The position numbers and the translations under genes were made by a program. Positions 48,883 through 58,048 of a DNA stretch of 64,000 nt are shown in pieces. The first letter of the stretch is position 1. Each line of letters opens with the position of its first letter. The stretch comes from Endomicrobiales bacterium. GTDB lineage: Bacteria > Elusimicrobiota > Endomicrobiia > Endomicrobiales > JAFGGC01. The stretch lies in assembly GCA_016930715.1 (NCBI GenBank), contig JAFGGC010000011.1:1-64000 (forward strand), given 5' to 3'. The notes under the pieces are model-generated. The model saw nothing but the letters and a program-made list of their open reading frames with translations, was not told the origin of the DNA and did no database searches.

Positions 48883-49755
48883 TTAATCTTCGCCCTGCAG
48901 GGTTATGATAAGCGACGCGTGCGTCGCGAATATCTTCAGCGCTTCAAGGTCGGCGTTGTTGAATTTGACGTCATTTTTGCCAGACAGCCTGCTCAAGACC
49001 ACAACGCCTGTCAGGGCTTCGTGTTTTGTGAAAGGCACGATTAGAGAACTGGATATGTCCGGCCTTATTTTTATCCCTTTAAGCTGAGCTACTTCGCCGA
49101 GGTCTCCGTTTACTATCATCGCCTGTTTTTTCTGGATCATCAGCTTGGTGACGCCCTGCTCGAGCGATTCCAGGTAGGCTTTGTCAATGTTGAACCCTTT
49201 TTCCGAGGCGAGTTTGAGCACGCCCCTGCTGGAAACGTATTCGGCGACAAACCCGGCGTTCGCCTTAAGGGCCGAGAAAGCCCTGTCAAAAACGAATTTC
49301 AGCAACTCCGGCTTGGACCGCGAACTCTGGAGCTCGGTCGCCAGCTGGTAAAGGTACGCGGTCTCTGTGAATATGTTCTCCTTGCGCTTCAGCACCGAGA
49401 ACTCGATGGCCTTTTTGACCGAAGCGCTTAGTTCCGTCACGTTAAAGGGCTTGACGATGTAGTCGAAAGCCCCGAGCTTGAGCGTCTCTATGGCCGCTTC
49501 GATGGTGGCCTCGGCCGTTATTATGACCACCTCCATCAGCGGATAGCTCTTCTTGATGTTCTTGAGCAGTTCGAAGCCGTCCATCTGGGGCATCCTCAGG
49601 TCGATGAGGGCCAGGTCAAAGGATTCCTTCTGCATCAGCTCCAGGGCCTCTTCCCCGTTGGGAGCCGTCACCACCTTGTACCCCCTCTTGGTGAGTATAC
49701 GCCTGCAGATTTCCAGAATGCCCTGTTCGTCGTCAACTACTAAAACCTTTTCCAT
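48883..49755 (-). CDS. Response regulator with REC and GAF domains
   Basis: This 290-aa protein has an N-terminal receiver (KVLVVDDEQGILEICRRIL, phospho-Asp in LALIDLRMPQMDG, VVIITAEA, IVKPF) and a C-terminal GAF domain (ASEKGFNID, SSLIVPFTKHEALTGVVVLS). No DNA-binding or enzymatic output domain is visible, so it probably acts by protein contact or ligand sensing. No histidine kinase is adjacent. It ends ~11 nt before the riboflavin promoter. Confidence 0.9.
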   Translation of the reverse strand: MEKVLVVDDEQGILEICRRILTKRGYKVVTAPNGEEALELMQKESFDLALIDLRMPQMDGFELLKNIKKSYPLMEVVIITAEATIEAAIETLKLGAFDYIVKPFNVTELSASVKKAIEFSVLKRKENIFTETAYLYQLATELQSSRSKPELLKFVFDRAFSALKANAGFVAEYVSSRGVLKLASEKGFNIDKAYLESLEQGVTKLMIQKKQAMIVNGDLGEVAQLKGIKIRPDISSSLIVPFTKHEALTGVVVLSRLSGKNDVKFNNADLEALKIFATHASLIITLQGED

Positions 49756-49767
49756 TTTGTTTTCACC

Positions 49768-50652
49768 TCAATGCCTTGTTGCGGAAGTTTTCCACCTTCT
49801 GTGCATCCAAAACCAGTGGTCTGGATATTTTCTGACGTAACCTTCAAGGACGTTTGTATAGTTTTGCGTGTATTCCATTATAGCTTTTTCTTCTTCGGGG
49901 CTTGAAGGCCTTTTTATCTCGTCGAAAAACACCGTGAAACCGCCTTCTCCGTCCCTGACTATCGTTCCCATGACTATGGGACACCCGGTTTTCAGCGCGA
50001 ACATTGCCGGGCCCTTCGGGGTCGACGCGGGCCTGCCCATGAAATTAACGAAAATACCGTCTTCGTGCGCGTCCTGGTCGGACACTATTGCGATGAAGCC
50101 GTTTTCCTTGAGCGTTTTCATTACCCCCCTCAAGGCGAGTTTCAGAGGCACTATCTTGACGCCTTTAGATATTCTAAAAGAATTCAGCAAATTGTCAACA
50201 AGAATGTTCGTCTGTTGTCCAACGACCATCGTAAGATCGCAGTACTGCGCTACCGCCGCGCCCATCAGCTCCCAGTTTCCGAAATGCGCTCCCACCAGAA
50301 CCCCGCCTTTCCCGTTCTTTTTTGCCCTTTCGATAACGTCGATGCCCTGGATCTTGACTATCTCTTTCAGTTTTTCTTTGGTGAGCTTCGGGAAGAATAT
50401 GAGCTCTATCATGCTCTGGGCGAACTGCCCGTATGTCCGGCGTGCGACGGAGTTCAGTTCGGCGCCGCTCATTTCCGGGAAGGAGTTTTTCAGGTTGAAA
50501 AGGACGACTTTCTTCCTTACGGGAACGCAGTAGAAGACAAAATCCGCCATTGCCAGAGCCAGCGTCCTGGCCACGCCAAGCGGCAGAAGGCGCACAGCGT
50601 GAGCGAACGCCTGGAGGGCGGCATACTCGATGTAATGCCTGAGTCTTTTCAT
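49768..50652 (-). CDS. Lipid A biosynthesis acyltransferase family (LpxL/HtrB-like)
   Basis: Starting at ATG 50652 (MKRLRHYIEYAALQAF), which shares a base with the upstream stop (TAATG), the protein is 294 aa. It has an N-terminal membrane segment and the acyltransferase motif VGAHFGNWELMG (HxxxxE), then SDQDAHEDGIFVNFMGRPASTPKGPA and the end YPDHWFWMHRRWK. Family members add secondary acyl chains to lipid A. This supports an LPS-bearing outer membrane. Confidence 0.9.
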   Translation of the reverse strand: MKRLRHYIEYAALQAFAHAVRLLPLGVARTLALAMADFVFYCVPVRKKVVLFNLKNSFPEMSGAELNSVARRTYGQFAQSMIELIFFPKLTKEKLKEIVKIQGIDVIERAKKNGKGGVLVGAHFGNWELMGAAVAQYCDLTMVVGQQTNILVDNLLNSFRISKGVKIVPLKLALRGVMKTLKENGFIAIVSDQDAHEDGIFVNFMGRPASTPKGPAMFALKTGCPIVMGTIVRDGEGGFTVFFDEIKRPSSPEEEKAIMEYTQNYTNVLEGYVRKYPDHWFWMHRRWKTSATRH

Positions 50653-51800
50653 TAATGCCTTATGAGAAATTTCGCCAGAAAACTGGACGTCAGGCGTATC
50701 GCCTTGTACTGGCATAGCTCGTGGCAGCAGAGACAGCTTATGCAGCCTTTCTGCACCACGTACGGTTTATTGCCCCCTTCCTTTATTATAGCATTCACGG
50801 GGCAGGAGTTAACGCACATCATGCAGCTGGTACAAGCTTCAGGGATTATTTCGGGTTTGAGCCAGATGAGGCTTCCAAGCATATCAATGAAGAATTTCGG
50901 CACCAGATGGATGTACCAGTTCGAAGGGAACCTGAAATCCCTGAAGCCGAATTCCTCCGGCCCGTCGCCGCAGGTTTCTATATCCTCAAGCCGCGTTTTT
51001 CTCGCGAGAAGCTTTTCGGCAAAGCGCACCGAGTCTATCTTGAGAGGATCAAAACCGAGGGTCTTCGTCAGCGCCCAGTCCATCGCGTGGCCGTCGCCGC
51101 AGGCGCTTACAAGGTCCATTTTCTTCAGCTCGCCCGAGCTCGGGCCGTTGCCTTCCATGCCGATTATGCCGTCAACCAGCGTGAACCTTATCCTGTCTTT
51201 CACGAGCATGTATATCCGCGCGAGCAGGTGCCCGAAATCATCCGGGTGCGGGGCTTTTTTGTGGTATTCCGCCTTCTGAAGGCCGGGAAGAAGTCCGTAC
51301 AGGTTCTTTACAGCTCCCGTGAATATCTGAAGCCCGTGGGTTTTCAGCTTAGGAACGTTTATTATGCCGTCGCAGTCGAAGGCGGCCTTTGTCAGCCTGA
51401 CCGACGGTACCGACGGGTGTCCGGTCCCGGCCTCGACGCTCCCGTATGTTTCAAAATTTATAAGCTCAATATTTTCCTGTATTGCGAGCTCTTTCATGCC
51501 TGTTTCCTGCCAGACCCGGTCGACGCCCTTAACGGCGCCTCCGGGGCTGTCGCCCAAGCGCGGGACTGCCCCGGCTTCTTTTATCAGCCTCACGATCGCG
51601 CGCACTATTTCCGGATGGGTCGTCACGTGCCTTTCGGGCTGGCGTGCGCTGAGCAGGTTGGGCTTTACGAGTATCTTCTCGCCTTTTTTTACGAACTTCC
51701 CAATGCCGCCTATGAGCTCTACCGCTTTTCTTACGGCTTCAGACACCTCTTTATTCCCGTATGAGCCGCATTTGACCATGCTGATCTTTGTTTTATTCAT
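50652..51800 (-). CDS. DUF362 protein with C-terminal ferredoxin domain
   Basis: This 382-aa protein starts KISMVKCGSYGNKEV and has a DUF362 core (ILVKPNLLSARQPERHVTTHPEIVRAIVRLIKEAGA, GDSPGG, NVPKLKTHG) and two 4Fe-4S motifs near the end (CTSCMMCVNSCPVNAI, CISCLCCHELCQYKAI). It is distinct from the DUF362 protein at 37262. The function is unknown; redox handling is implied by the clusters. Confidence 0.87.
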   Translation of the reverse strand: MNKTKISMVKCGSYGNKEVSEAVRKAVELIGGIGKFVKKGEKILVKPNLLSARQPERHVTTHPEIVRAIVRLIKEAGAVPRLGDSPGGAVKGVDRVWQETGMKELAIQENIELINFETYGSVEAGTGHPSVPSVRLTKAAFDCDGIINVPKLKTHGLQIFTGAVKNLYGLLPGLQKAEYHKKAPHPDDFGHLLARIYMLVKDRIRFTLVDGIIGMEGNGPSSGELKKMDLVSACGDGHAMDWALTKTLGFDPLKIDSVRFAEKLLARKTRLEDIETCGDGPEEFGFRDFRFPSNWYIHLVPKFFIDMLGSLIWLKPEIIPEACTSCMMCVNSCPVNAIIKEGGNKPYVVQKGCISCLCCHELCQYKAIRLTSSFLAKFLIRH

Positions 51801-51845
51801 ATGAGTACTAAAAGCTTGCTTTTATCCACGACACTATATAATATT

Positions 51846-52616
51846 TCATCCTGACCGGGCACGTTTTCCCCTTGCCGCGAACAAGTATAGTACGGCAAAG
51901 ACGAATTTCGGCAGGTCAAGGAGCCTTAAAATCCTCCAGGGCTGCTGCGCGAACCTGAAAAGCCATTCAAGACCTATCATCCTCAAAAAAGCTGGCGCCC
52001 TTTCGAGACGTCCGGAAATAACGTCAAAACTTCCTCCGACGCCCATCACGACAGGCGCTCCCAGATTTTTCAGGTTATCCGATATCCATATTTCCTGCTC
52101 CGGAACGTTAAGGCCCACCAGAAGTACATCGGCCCCCGATTTTCTGACCGTTTCGGCTATCCTGGCGCTCTCCTCTTTGTTGAAATACCCGTGCTGGGTG
52201 CCTTTTACTTCCAGCGCAGGATATTTTGCCTTAAGGTTGCGGCCCGCCATTTCGGCAACGTTTTCCTTCGAGCCCAGAAAAAATATGCCGTACTTCCTCT
52301 TCTCGGCGCGAGCGCAAATGGTGTCAATTAGGTCTATGCCGGCAATACGCCTGGTTTGAGTTCCGGCAAGGACGCCGACGGCCCACTTGATGCCCGTGGA
52401 ATCCGCTGTGACGAAAGCAGCGTCCGATATAACCCTCGCAAGGGAAGGGATCTCCAGGGCCTTCCGGAACATTATGGAGTTTAGCGTGACGATCTGGGAG
52501 GGTTCTTTCTTTTGAATGCGTTCGTCGAAAGCGTTGAGGAGCGTTTCAACGTCAGTGTAAAGGTTTATTTCGATGTGTCCTAGTCTGATACGGGGCATCT
52601 TGGAAGGATCCCTCAA
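51846..52616 (-). CDS. WecG/TagA/CpsF-family glycosyltransferase
   Basis: This 256-aa protein has the GT26 pattern: TLNSIMFRKALE, ADSTGIKWAVG, RIAGIDLI, FFLGSKENVAEMAGRNLKAKYPALEVKGTQHGYF and LLVGLNVPEQEIWI. It adds N-acetylmannosamine or a related sugar to a lipid-linked intermediate in surface polysaccharide synthesis. No other polysaccharide genes are adjacent. It follows smc by 6 nt. Confidence 0.92.
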   Translation of the reverse strand: MRDPSKMPRIRLGHIEINLYTDVETLLNAFDERIQKKEPSQIVTLNSIMFRKALEIPSLARVISDAAFVTADSTGIKWAVGVLAGTQTRRIAGIDLIDTICARAEKRKYGIFFLGSKENVAEMAGRNLKAKYPALEVKGTQHGYFNKEESARIAETVRKSGADVLLVGLNVPEQEIWISDNLKNLGAPVVMGVGGSFDVISGRLERAPAFLRMIGLEWLFRFAQQPWRILRLLDLPKFVFAVLYLFAARGKRARSG

Positions 52617-52622
52617 GGGGCC

Positions 52623-55600
52623 TTAAGCCGACGCGGTCAGGAGTTCGTTGTTGAGTTTTACCGAAATAATCTTCGACACGCCCAGTTCCTCCATTGTGAC
52701 GCCGTATAGCACGTCGGCCATCTCCATGGTGCGCTTGTTGTGGGTTATGACGAGGAACTGCGAAGTTTTGACGAACGCCTTCACCATGTTGATGTACCTT
52801 CCTATGTTGGCATCGTCAAGTGGCGCGTCGACCTCGTCAAGTATGCAGAAAGGCGACGACCTCACCATGAAAAAGGCGAACAGAAGCGCTATGGCCGTCA
52901 GAGCCTTTTCTCCTCCCGACAGAAGGGCGATGTTCTGAAGCTTCTTCCCGGGCGGCTGGGCGAATATGTCCACCCCCGTTTCAAGAAGGTTAGTTTCATC
53001 CGTGAGCGCAAGATCGGCCTCCCCTCCCTCGAAAAGCTGATGGTAGATGTTCCTGAAATTCTCACGGACCAGATCAAAGGTCTTTTTAAAATTCTCGCGG
53101 GTGGTGTGATTTATCCTGTTAATGACCTGATGTAGGTCGTCTTTAGCCTTCTGAAGATCTTCCTGCTGGGCCTGGAGGAATTTGTAGCGCTCTTCAAGGC
53201 TCGCGTATTCTTCGGGCGCCGCCAGATTCACCGGCCCCATCGAGTCTATCCTTTTCTTGAGCCTTGCTATTTCCTCGTCGCTGTATGTTTCCTTTTCGTG
53301 TTCCTGCCTGATGTCGTTGAACTCGACTCCGAAGTCCTCTCTGATGCGGTTCTCGACGTTCTGTTTCTGGAGTTCGAAGCTTTTATGGTCTATTTCAAGC
53401 GAATGGATAACCTGCTTGAGTTCGTCGCATTTCTTTCTGATCTCGTGCAGTTCGGAGTTCCTGTTTTCCAGCGACTGCATCAGCTCCTGGCGTTCCGACA
53501 GCATCTCCTGGACTTCGGTTTCTTTCAGTTTCAGCTTCTCGCCGAGCTCGCGGACTCTCACGCTTTCCGCCTCGCGGACCTTCTGCTGGTCGTTTATCTT
53601 GTTCGCGAGGGAACTATGTTCAGCGACCGCATTTTCAACGCGCGAACGAAGGCCGTCGATCGTTTCCCTTGTCTTGTCGATTTCCCTCTGCCTTCCTGAA
53701 AGTTCGTTAGAAGACGCGGCCCACCTGACCTTTGATTCCGTGAAAACGGGGTTAATTTCATTTTCCTTCTCCTCCAGGGCCGAGCGTTCCTTTTTTACGG
53801 CTTCAAGAGCTGTTCTCAGGTCCGCCTCGCGTTTTTCGATGTCCTTCAGCTGTCCGTCTATTTCGGCGATCTTCTTGGCGCAGTTTTCCTGCTCGTTCCT
53901 GTGGGACTGTATGTCGCCTTCGTCAATGCTAATGCCCTTTTCGGCGTACTGCAGTTCCTCTTCGAGCTTCGCAAGGTTTTTTCTCAGCCATTCGGCCTCA
54001 AGAACCGCCCTGCTATGTTCAGTGTCGGTCTCTCTCTTGGCGTCTTCCTTCGATTCAAGGCTCCTCGACAACTCGCCAAGCTCGTTTTCGTTCTTTTGCA
54101 TGTCCTGGATATAGAACTCTATTGAGTTCTTGAGTTCACTTTTTTCCTTTTCTATGAGCGCGTGGCCGTCTTCCGATTGTTCTGAACCGCCGGATATCAG
54201 CGCGTTCCCGTATACCGTTCCTCCCGACACGAGGAGGTCGCCGCACACGAACTTGAGTATATTCTCGTTTTCTTTTTTGTATTGCATCAGGGACAACAAG
54301 GGCACCGCGTCTGCCGGCAGGGCGAAATGGCCGCTGTTGGTTTTTTCCGGCAGGTTCTCTGCCACGATGAAAGTGCAGTGTCCGGAATTGGCGTTCCTCA
54401 GGCGTTCAATGGCTTCGACGGCCGTTGCTGCCGTGTCGCAGACTATATAGTTCAGCCTGTCACCGAGCGTGTCCGCCACTGTCTTTTCGGACCCTTTCTT
54501 AACGTTGAGCATGCCGCTCAAGGGGCCCTTCACTCCCGGCAGCCCGAAAGAAAGAACGCTGTTGATAGCCATTCTTGCCGGGTCCTTGCTTTCCCATTCC
54601 TGAAGGGTGGCAAGCTTAGCCTGGCTTGACGCGATTTTCTCCTTCAGCGTTATTTCGCTTACGCGCGCCTGGTTAACGGAAGAATTAACGGCCGAAATCT
54701 CTTCGTCCAGCCTTGCCTTTTTCTTCGAAACGTCCTCCGACCGGTTTTTGAGCTCGTTGAGTTCATTTTTTATATTCTCGATGTTGGCGGAAAGCGACGA
54801 CTTGTGCTCGCTGGTACGCGTTATTTCCTTATTAAGCGACTCCACCTGGAATTCGGAATGCACGGAGAGGGACTTCAACCGGTTCTGTTCGTTGTGAAGC
54901 CCGGCCCTTGTGCTGGCCAGGGAGATCAGCTCTTCCGAAGCGGTCTTTTCCTTGTCGCGCGCCACTTCGATTAGCCGCTTGACGTTCGAAAGTTCGTTCT
55001 CCTTTTCCTTGAACTGCTCTTCGAGTTTTTTTACCTGGACCTCAAGGCTCGCTACCACCCCGGTCAGCTCTGAGAGCTCTTTTTCGAGTTCTACGGAGTT
55101 CCTCTTGTCTTCTTCAATCTGGGTTTCCAGCGACTGCCTCTGCTGGACGTAATCGGCCTCCCTCTGCGAAGACTGCTGCACGCGTTCGTCGGAAAGGTTG
55201 ATGTCGGATTTTATCTGCGCGAACTCGTTCTGGCGCTTCACGTACTGCTCGTCCTTTTCCATCTGAAGGACGCGTATTTTGGAAAGCTCCGCTTCGAGGG
55301 AGTCCTGAGATGTGTTGACAATCTCGTATTCCTTGAGAAGCGGATTAAGCTTGAGTTTTATCTCGTCTATCATCTTCGCGCTGTTGAGTACCGAGTGGAC
55401 GAGCGCCGTCGTTTCCATGCGCTTGAGCTCGTCCTTTATCCTCTGGTACTGGCGCGCTTTCTTGGCGGCTATGTCGAGGGAGCTTATCTGATCCTTAAGC
55501 AGAGATATCATGTCGGTTATCCTGTTCATGTCTATCTCTACCTTCTCGAGCCTTCTTATGGCTTCCTCTCGCCTTACCTTGTACTTTGAAACGCCGGCGG

Positions 55601-56090
55601 CTTCCTCGAACATCTCGCGGCGTTCTTCCGGCCTCGCTGTCAGTATGAACTCAACTTTTCCCTGCTCGATTATAGCGTAGCCTTCCGATCCTATGCCGGT
55701 GTCAAGGAAGAGGTCCCTTATGTCTTTAAGGCGGCACTGCGCCTTGTTCAGGAAATACTCGCTCTCTCCGCTCCTGAAAAGACGCCTGGTGACGGTAACC
55801 TCGGAATAATCGATCGGAAGGACGTTCTTAGAGTTGTCGAACGTAAGCGATACCTCCGACATGCCCGTGGTGTGCCTGGACTGCGAGCCGTTGAATATCA
55901 CGTCGAGCATCTGGTGGCTGCGCATTGAACGTGCGCTCTGTTCTCCCAGACACCAGCGGATGGCGTCAACTGTGTTGGATTTTCCGCAGCCGTTCGGGCC
56001 CACGATCGCCGTGATGCCCGGCTCAAAATTAAAGCTGGTTTTGTCCGCGAACGATTTAAAACCGCAAAGCTCAAGACGTTTTAAGTACAT
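52623..56090 (-). CDS. smc: Chromosome segregation SMC protein
   Basis: This 1155-aa protein has the complete SMC layout: Walker A GPNGCGKSN in FEPGITAIVGPNGCGKSN, long coiled coils from about 170 to 500 and 660 to 1000, the hinge near 510-640 (GVKGPLSGMLNV), and the C-terminal ABC signature LLSGGEKALTAIALLFA with Walker B FCILDEVDAPLDD. It compacts and segregates chromosomes with ScpA and ScpB, which are not in the window. Confidence 0.98.
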   Translation of the reverse strand: MYLKRLELCGFKSFADKTSFNFEPGITAIVGPNGCGKSNTVDAIRWCLGEQSARSMRSHQMLDVIFNGSQSRHTTGMSEVSLTFDNSKNVLPIDYSEVTVTRRLFRSGESEYFLNKAQCRLKDIRDLFLDTGIGSEGYAIIEQGKVEFILTARPEERREMFEEAAGVSKYKVRREEAIRRLEKVEIDMNRITDMISLLKDQISSLDIAAKKARQYQRIKDELKRMETTALVHSVLNSAKMIDEIKLKLNPLLKEYEIVNTSQDSLEAELSKIRVLQMEKDEQYVKRQNEFAQIKSDINLSDERVQQSSQREADYVQQRQSLETQIEEDKRNSVELEKELSELTGVVASLEVQVKKLEEQFKEKENELSNVKRLIEVARDKEKTASEELISLASTRAGLHNEQNRLKSLSVHSEFQVESLNKEITRTSEHKSSLSANIENIKNELNELKNRSEDVSKKKARLDEEISAVNSSVNQARVSEITLKEKIASSQAKLATLQEWESKDPARMAINSVLSFGLPGVKGPLSGMLNVKKGSEKTVADTLGDRLNYIVCDTAATAVEAIERLRNANSGHCTFIVAENLPEKTNSGHFALPADAVPLLSLMQYKKENENILKFVCGDLLVSGGTVYGNALISGGSEQSEDGHALIEKEKSELKNSIEFYIQDMQKNENELGELSRSLESKEDAKRETDTEHSRAVLEAEWLRKNLAKLEEELQYAEKGISIDEGDIQSHRNEQENCAKKIAEIDGQLKDIEKREADLRTALEAVKKERSALEEKENEINPVFTESKVRWAASSNELSGRQREIDKTRETIDGLRSRVENAVAEHSSLANKINDQQKVREAESVRVRELGEKLKLKETEVQEMLSERQELMQSLENRNSELHEIRKKCDELKQVIHSLEIDHKSFELQKQNVENRIREDFGVEFNDIRQEHEKETYSDEEIARLKKRIDSMGPVNLAAPEEYASLEERYKFLQAQQEDLQKAKDDLHQVINRINHTTRENFKKTFDLVRENFRNIYHQLFEGGEADLALTDETNLLETGVDIFAQPPGKKLQNIALLSGGEKALTAIALLFAFFMVRSSPFCILDEVDAPLDDANIGRYINMVKAFVKTSQFLVITHNKRTMEMADVLYGVTMEELGVSKIISVKLNNELLTASA

Positions 56091-56223
56091 TAGGTGCTCT
56101 CTTTTCGCTTATTTGGTTATTCTTTTACCATCTATTACAAAAATTAGCAAATAAAAAAACCCTTGTCAATCACTCTTTCAAATTTCCGTGATTTATTTTC
56201 AAGGGTTTTTCGTTGGATAGCTG

Positions 56224-56439
56224 TTATTCGGCATCCTCAGGGCTTAGTCCGTCATACGCTTTTCTAAGGTCTTCTATCGAAACCTTCTTTTTGCCGAAAA
56301 CGTGGTTCGCGACCAGCAGCGATGCCAGGCCCACCGTTATGCCTATGACTATGTACGGCAGCGCCGAATTGCCCTGGGTTTCCCTTCTGGCTTTTTCCTC
56401 CATGTATATCTGTTCTCTCTTTTCCGGACTGAGTTCCAT
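56224..56439 (-). CDS. Small single-TM protein of unknown function
   Basis: This 71-aa protein has a charged N-terminus (MELSPEKREQIYMEEKARRETQG), one TM segment (ALPYIVIGITVGLASLLVANHVF) and an acidic tail (DLRKAYDGLSPEDAE). The N-terminus resembles SHOCT-like or short membrane-anchor proteins. It sits between smc and an uncharacterised gene; a ribosome site AAAGGAT precedes it. Confidence 0.68.
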   Translation of the reverse strand: MELSPEKREQIYMEEKARRETQGNSALPYIVIGITVGLASLLVANHVFGKKKVSIEDLRKAYDGLSPEDAE

Positions 56440-56466
56440 TGGATTATCCTTTGCGCTGTTGTATGC

Positions 56467-56880
56467 CTATCTGACTTCGCATTTCACGGTTTTCGACGTA
56501 GCTATGATCTTGCCGTCGCCGTCCTTCAGGCGAGCCGTGAGCTTGTAGGTGCCGGACGTGTAATAACCCCAGTCGAACCACCAGTAGCCGACGGAGTGCC
56601 TGCAGGGCTGCCAGGCGCCGTCGTTGAACGACAGTTCCACCCATCCGTTGTCCGAAGCCCCTATGCGTATCGCGTAATGAAGGCCGGATACTATCTCTGA
56701 ATTTATCGGGTGGTCGATGAATATGAATCCTTTGTTGTCCGGAGCCTGCTTGGCGGCCGCTTTTTTCGCCCGCCCGCCCGTTTTTTTCGGCGCCTGCGCC
56801 GGTTTTACCTTTGCCGTCAGCGTTTCATCCAAAACTTTTACCGCTTCTTCTGCTGCTTTTTTAGACTTTCTGGGTGACAT
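56467..56880 (-). CDS. Uncharacterised protein with Lys/Ala-rich N-terminus and beta-sandwich-like C-terminus
   Basis: ATG 56880 is chosen because AAAGGAG lies 7 nt upstream. The ~137-aa protein starts with a histone-like Lys/Ala/Pro-rich stretch (SPRKSKKAAEEAVK, KKTGGRAKKAAAKQ) followed by a ~80-residue beta-rich domain (WVELSFNDGAWQPCRHSVGYWWFDWG, GTYKLTARLKDGDG) that resembles Ig-like or carbohydrate-associated modules. No signal peptide. The function is unknown. Confidence 0.72.
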   Translation of the reverse strand: MSPRKSKKAAEEAVKVLDETLTAKVKPAQAPKKTGGRAKKAAAKQAPDNKGFIFIDHPINSEIVSGLHYAIRIGASDNGWVELSFNDGAWQPCRHSVGYWWFDWGYYTSGTYKLTARLKDGDGKIIATSKTVKCEVR

Positions 56881-56941
56881 TATACTGCTCCTTTTGTTGC
56901 CCTTGGCAGATTTCCCCAATACCGCCCTTAAGCCGGCGGTA

Positions 56942-58045
56942 TCAATTTCCGTAAATCCTGTACTTCTTGTACAACCTGCCGCCCATCATCTCGGCGGCCC
57001 TTTGCGTCATTATGTTGTCGTCGAGAACCCACGAGAACTCGCATTTCCTGTATCCGAGCCTCGCGGCGTTCCTCAGTGCTTCATAATACATCACTCCCTC
57101 TATTCCGCGCTGTCTGCATTCCTTCACGACACCCATGATCATAAGTCTTAGCGCGTCGATCCGCCCCTTGTAGAGCAGGAACTTGATTATGCCGAACGGG
57201 AACAGTCTCCCGTTCATTCTTTTCATCACAAAGTTGTAGTCCGGCATTGCTATCAGAAGCCCGGCCGGTTTTCCGTTTATTTCGGCTATCAGCGTGGTGT
57301 CAAAGAGAAGCAGGTCCTTGAACCTCGATGCCATGGTGTGAAACTCTTTTTCCGTCCACGGCACGAACCCCCAGTTCTTTTCCCAGGCGCTGTTGTAAAC
57401 CTGGATCGCCTTGTCTATCTCGTTCCTGAAATCCTTTTTGTTCAGGCTCCTGACCTTCAATCCCTGATTCTTTTTATAGGCAATTTTTACGAGTTTTTCA
57501 AGCCTTTCAGCGGGCCCTTTCGAAACTTCCATTTCGTAAGCGTAGAGCTCTTTTGCTTTTTTTAGGCCGCACTTTTCTGCCAGCTCAAGGTAATAACCCG
57601 GCGTGTAGGGCATCATAAGTCGAGGCGGAAGCTCGAAACCGTCGCACAGGAAACCGCATTCGTCGTTGGAAGAAGGATTCATAGGCCCCACCATCTTTTT
57701 CATTCCCCTGCCTTCAAGCCAGTCTTCGGCCGCCCCGTAAAGCGCCGAAGCCGCCTCGGCGCTGTCAATGCATTCAAAGAACCCGAAAAAACCTGTTTTT
57801 TCCCCGTGAAACTCGGTGAAATTGGCGTCAATTACGGCCGCTATCCTGCCTATCGTTTCGCCTTCGCCGTCGTAAAGAAGAAACAATTCCTTTTCGGAAT
57901 GCTCCCAGAAGGGGCTTTTCTCGAGGGCGAATTTCACGTCTTCAATGAGCGGAGGGACCCACAGCGGGTCGTTTTTATATATCTTCCAGGGGAACTCGAT
58001 GAACTTTTTTAGGTCCGATTTCGAAGCGACCTTTTCGATTTGCAT
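56942..58045 (-). CDS. bcerS: GNAT-like N-acyltransferase, probable bacterial ceramide synthase
   Basis: This 367-aa protein has N-terminal FPWKIYKNDPLWVPPLIEDVK, GRIAAVIDANFTEFHGEKTGFFGFFECIDS, VGPMNPSSNDECGFLCDGFELPP and a C-terminal GNAT-like half. This family includes the bacterial ceramide synthase identified in Caulobacter, which N-acylates the sphingoid base. It lies 3 nt after the serine palmitoyltransferase-like gene and two genes after a CerR-like reductase, which supports that role. The enzyme name rests on context plus recalled family resemblance. Confidence 0.68.
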   Translation of the reverse strand: MQIEKVASKSDLKKFIEFPWKIYKNDPLWVPPLIEDVKFALEKSPFWEHSEKELFLLYDGEGETIGRIAAVIDANFTEFHGEKTGFFGFFECIDSAEAASALYGAAEDWLEGRGMKKMVGPMNPSSNDECGFLCDGFELPPRLMMPYTPGYYLELAEKCGLKKAKELYAYEMEVSKGPAERLEKLVKIAYKKNQGLKVRSLNKKDFRNEIDKAIQVYNSAWEKNWGFVPWTEKEFHTMASRFKDLLLFDTTLIAEINGKPAGLLIAMPDYNFVMKRMNGRLFPFGIIKFLLYKGRIDALRLMIMGVVKECRQRGIEGVMYYEALRNAARLGYRKCEFSWVLDDNIMTQRAAEMMGGRLYKKYRIYGN

Positions 58046-58048
58046 TTT

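Noticed and set aside
50721-51764. 347-aa plus-strand ORF opposite the DUF362 gene
   Set aside because: It is a shadow of a minus-strand gene with clear 4Fe-4S motifs and shows no recognisable domain.
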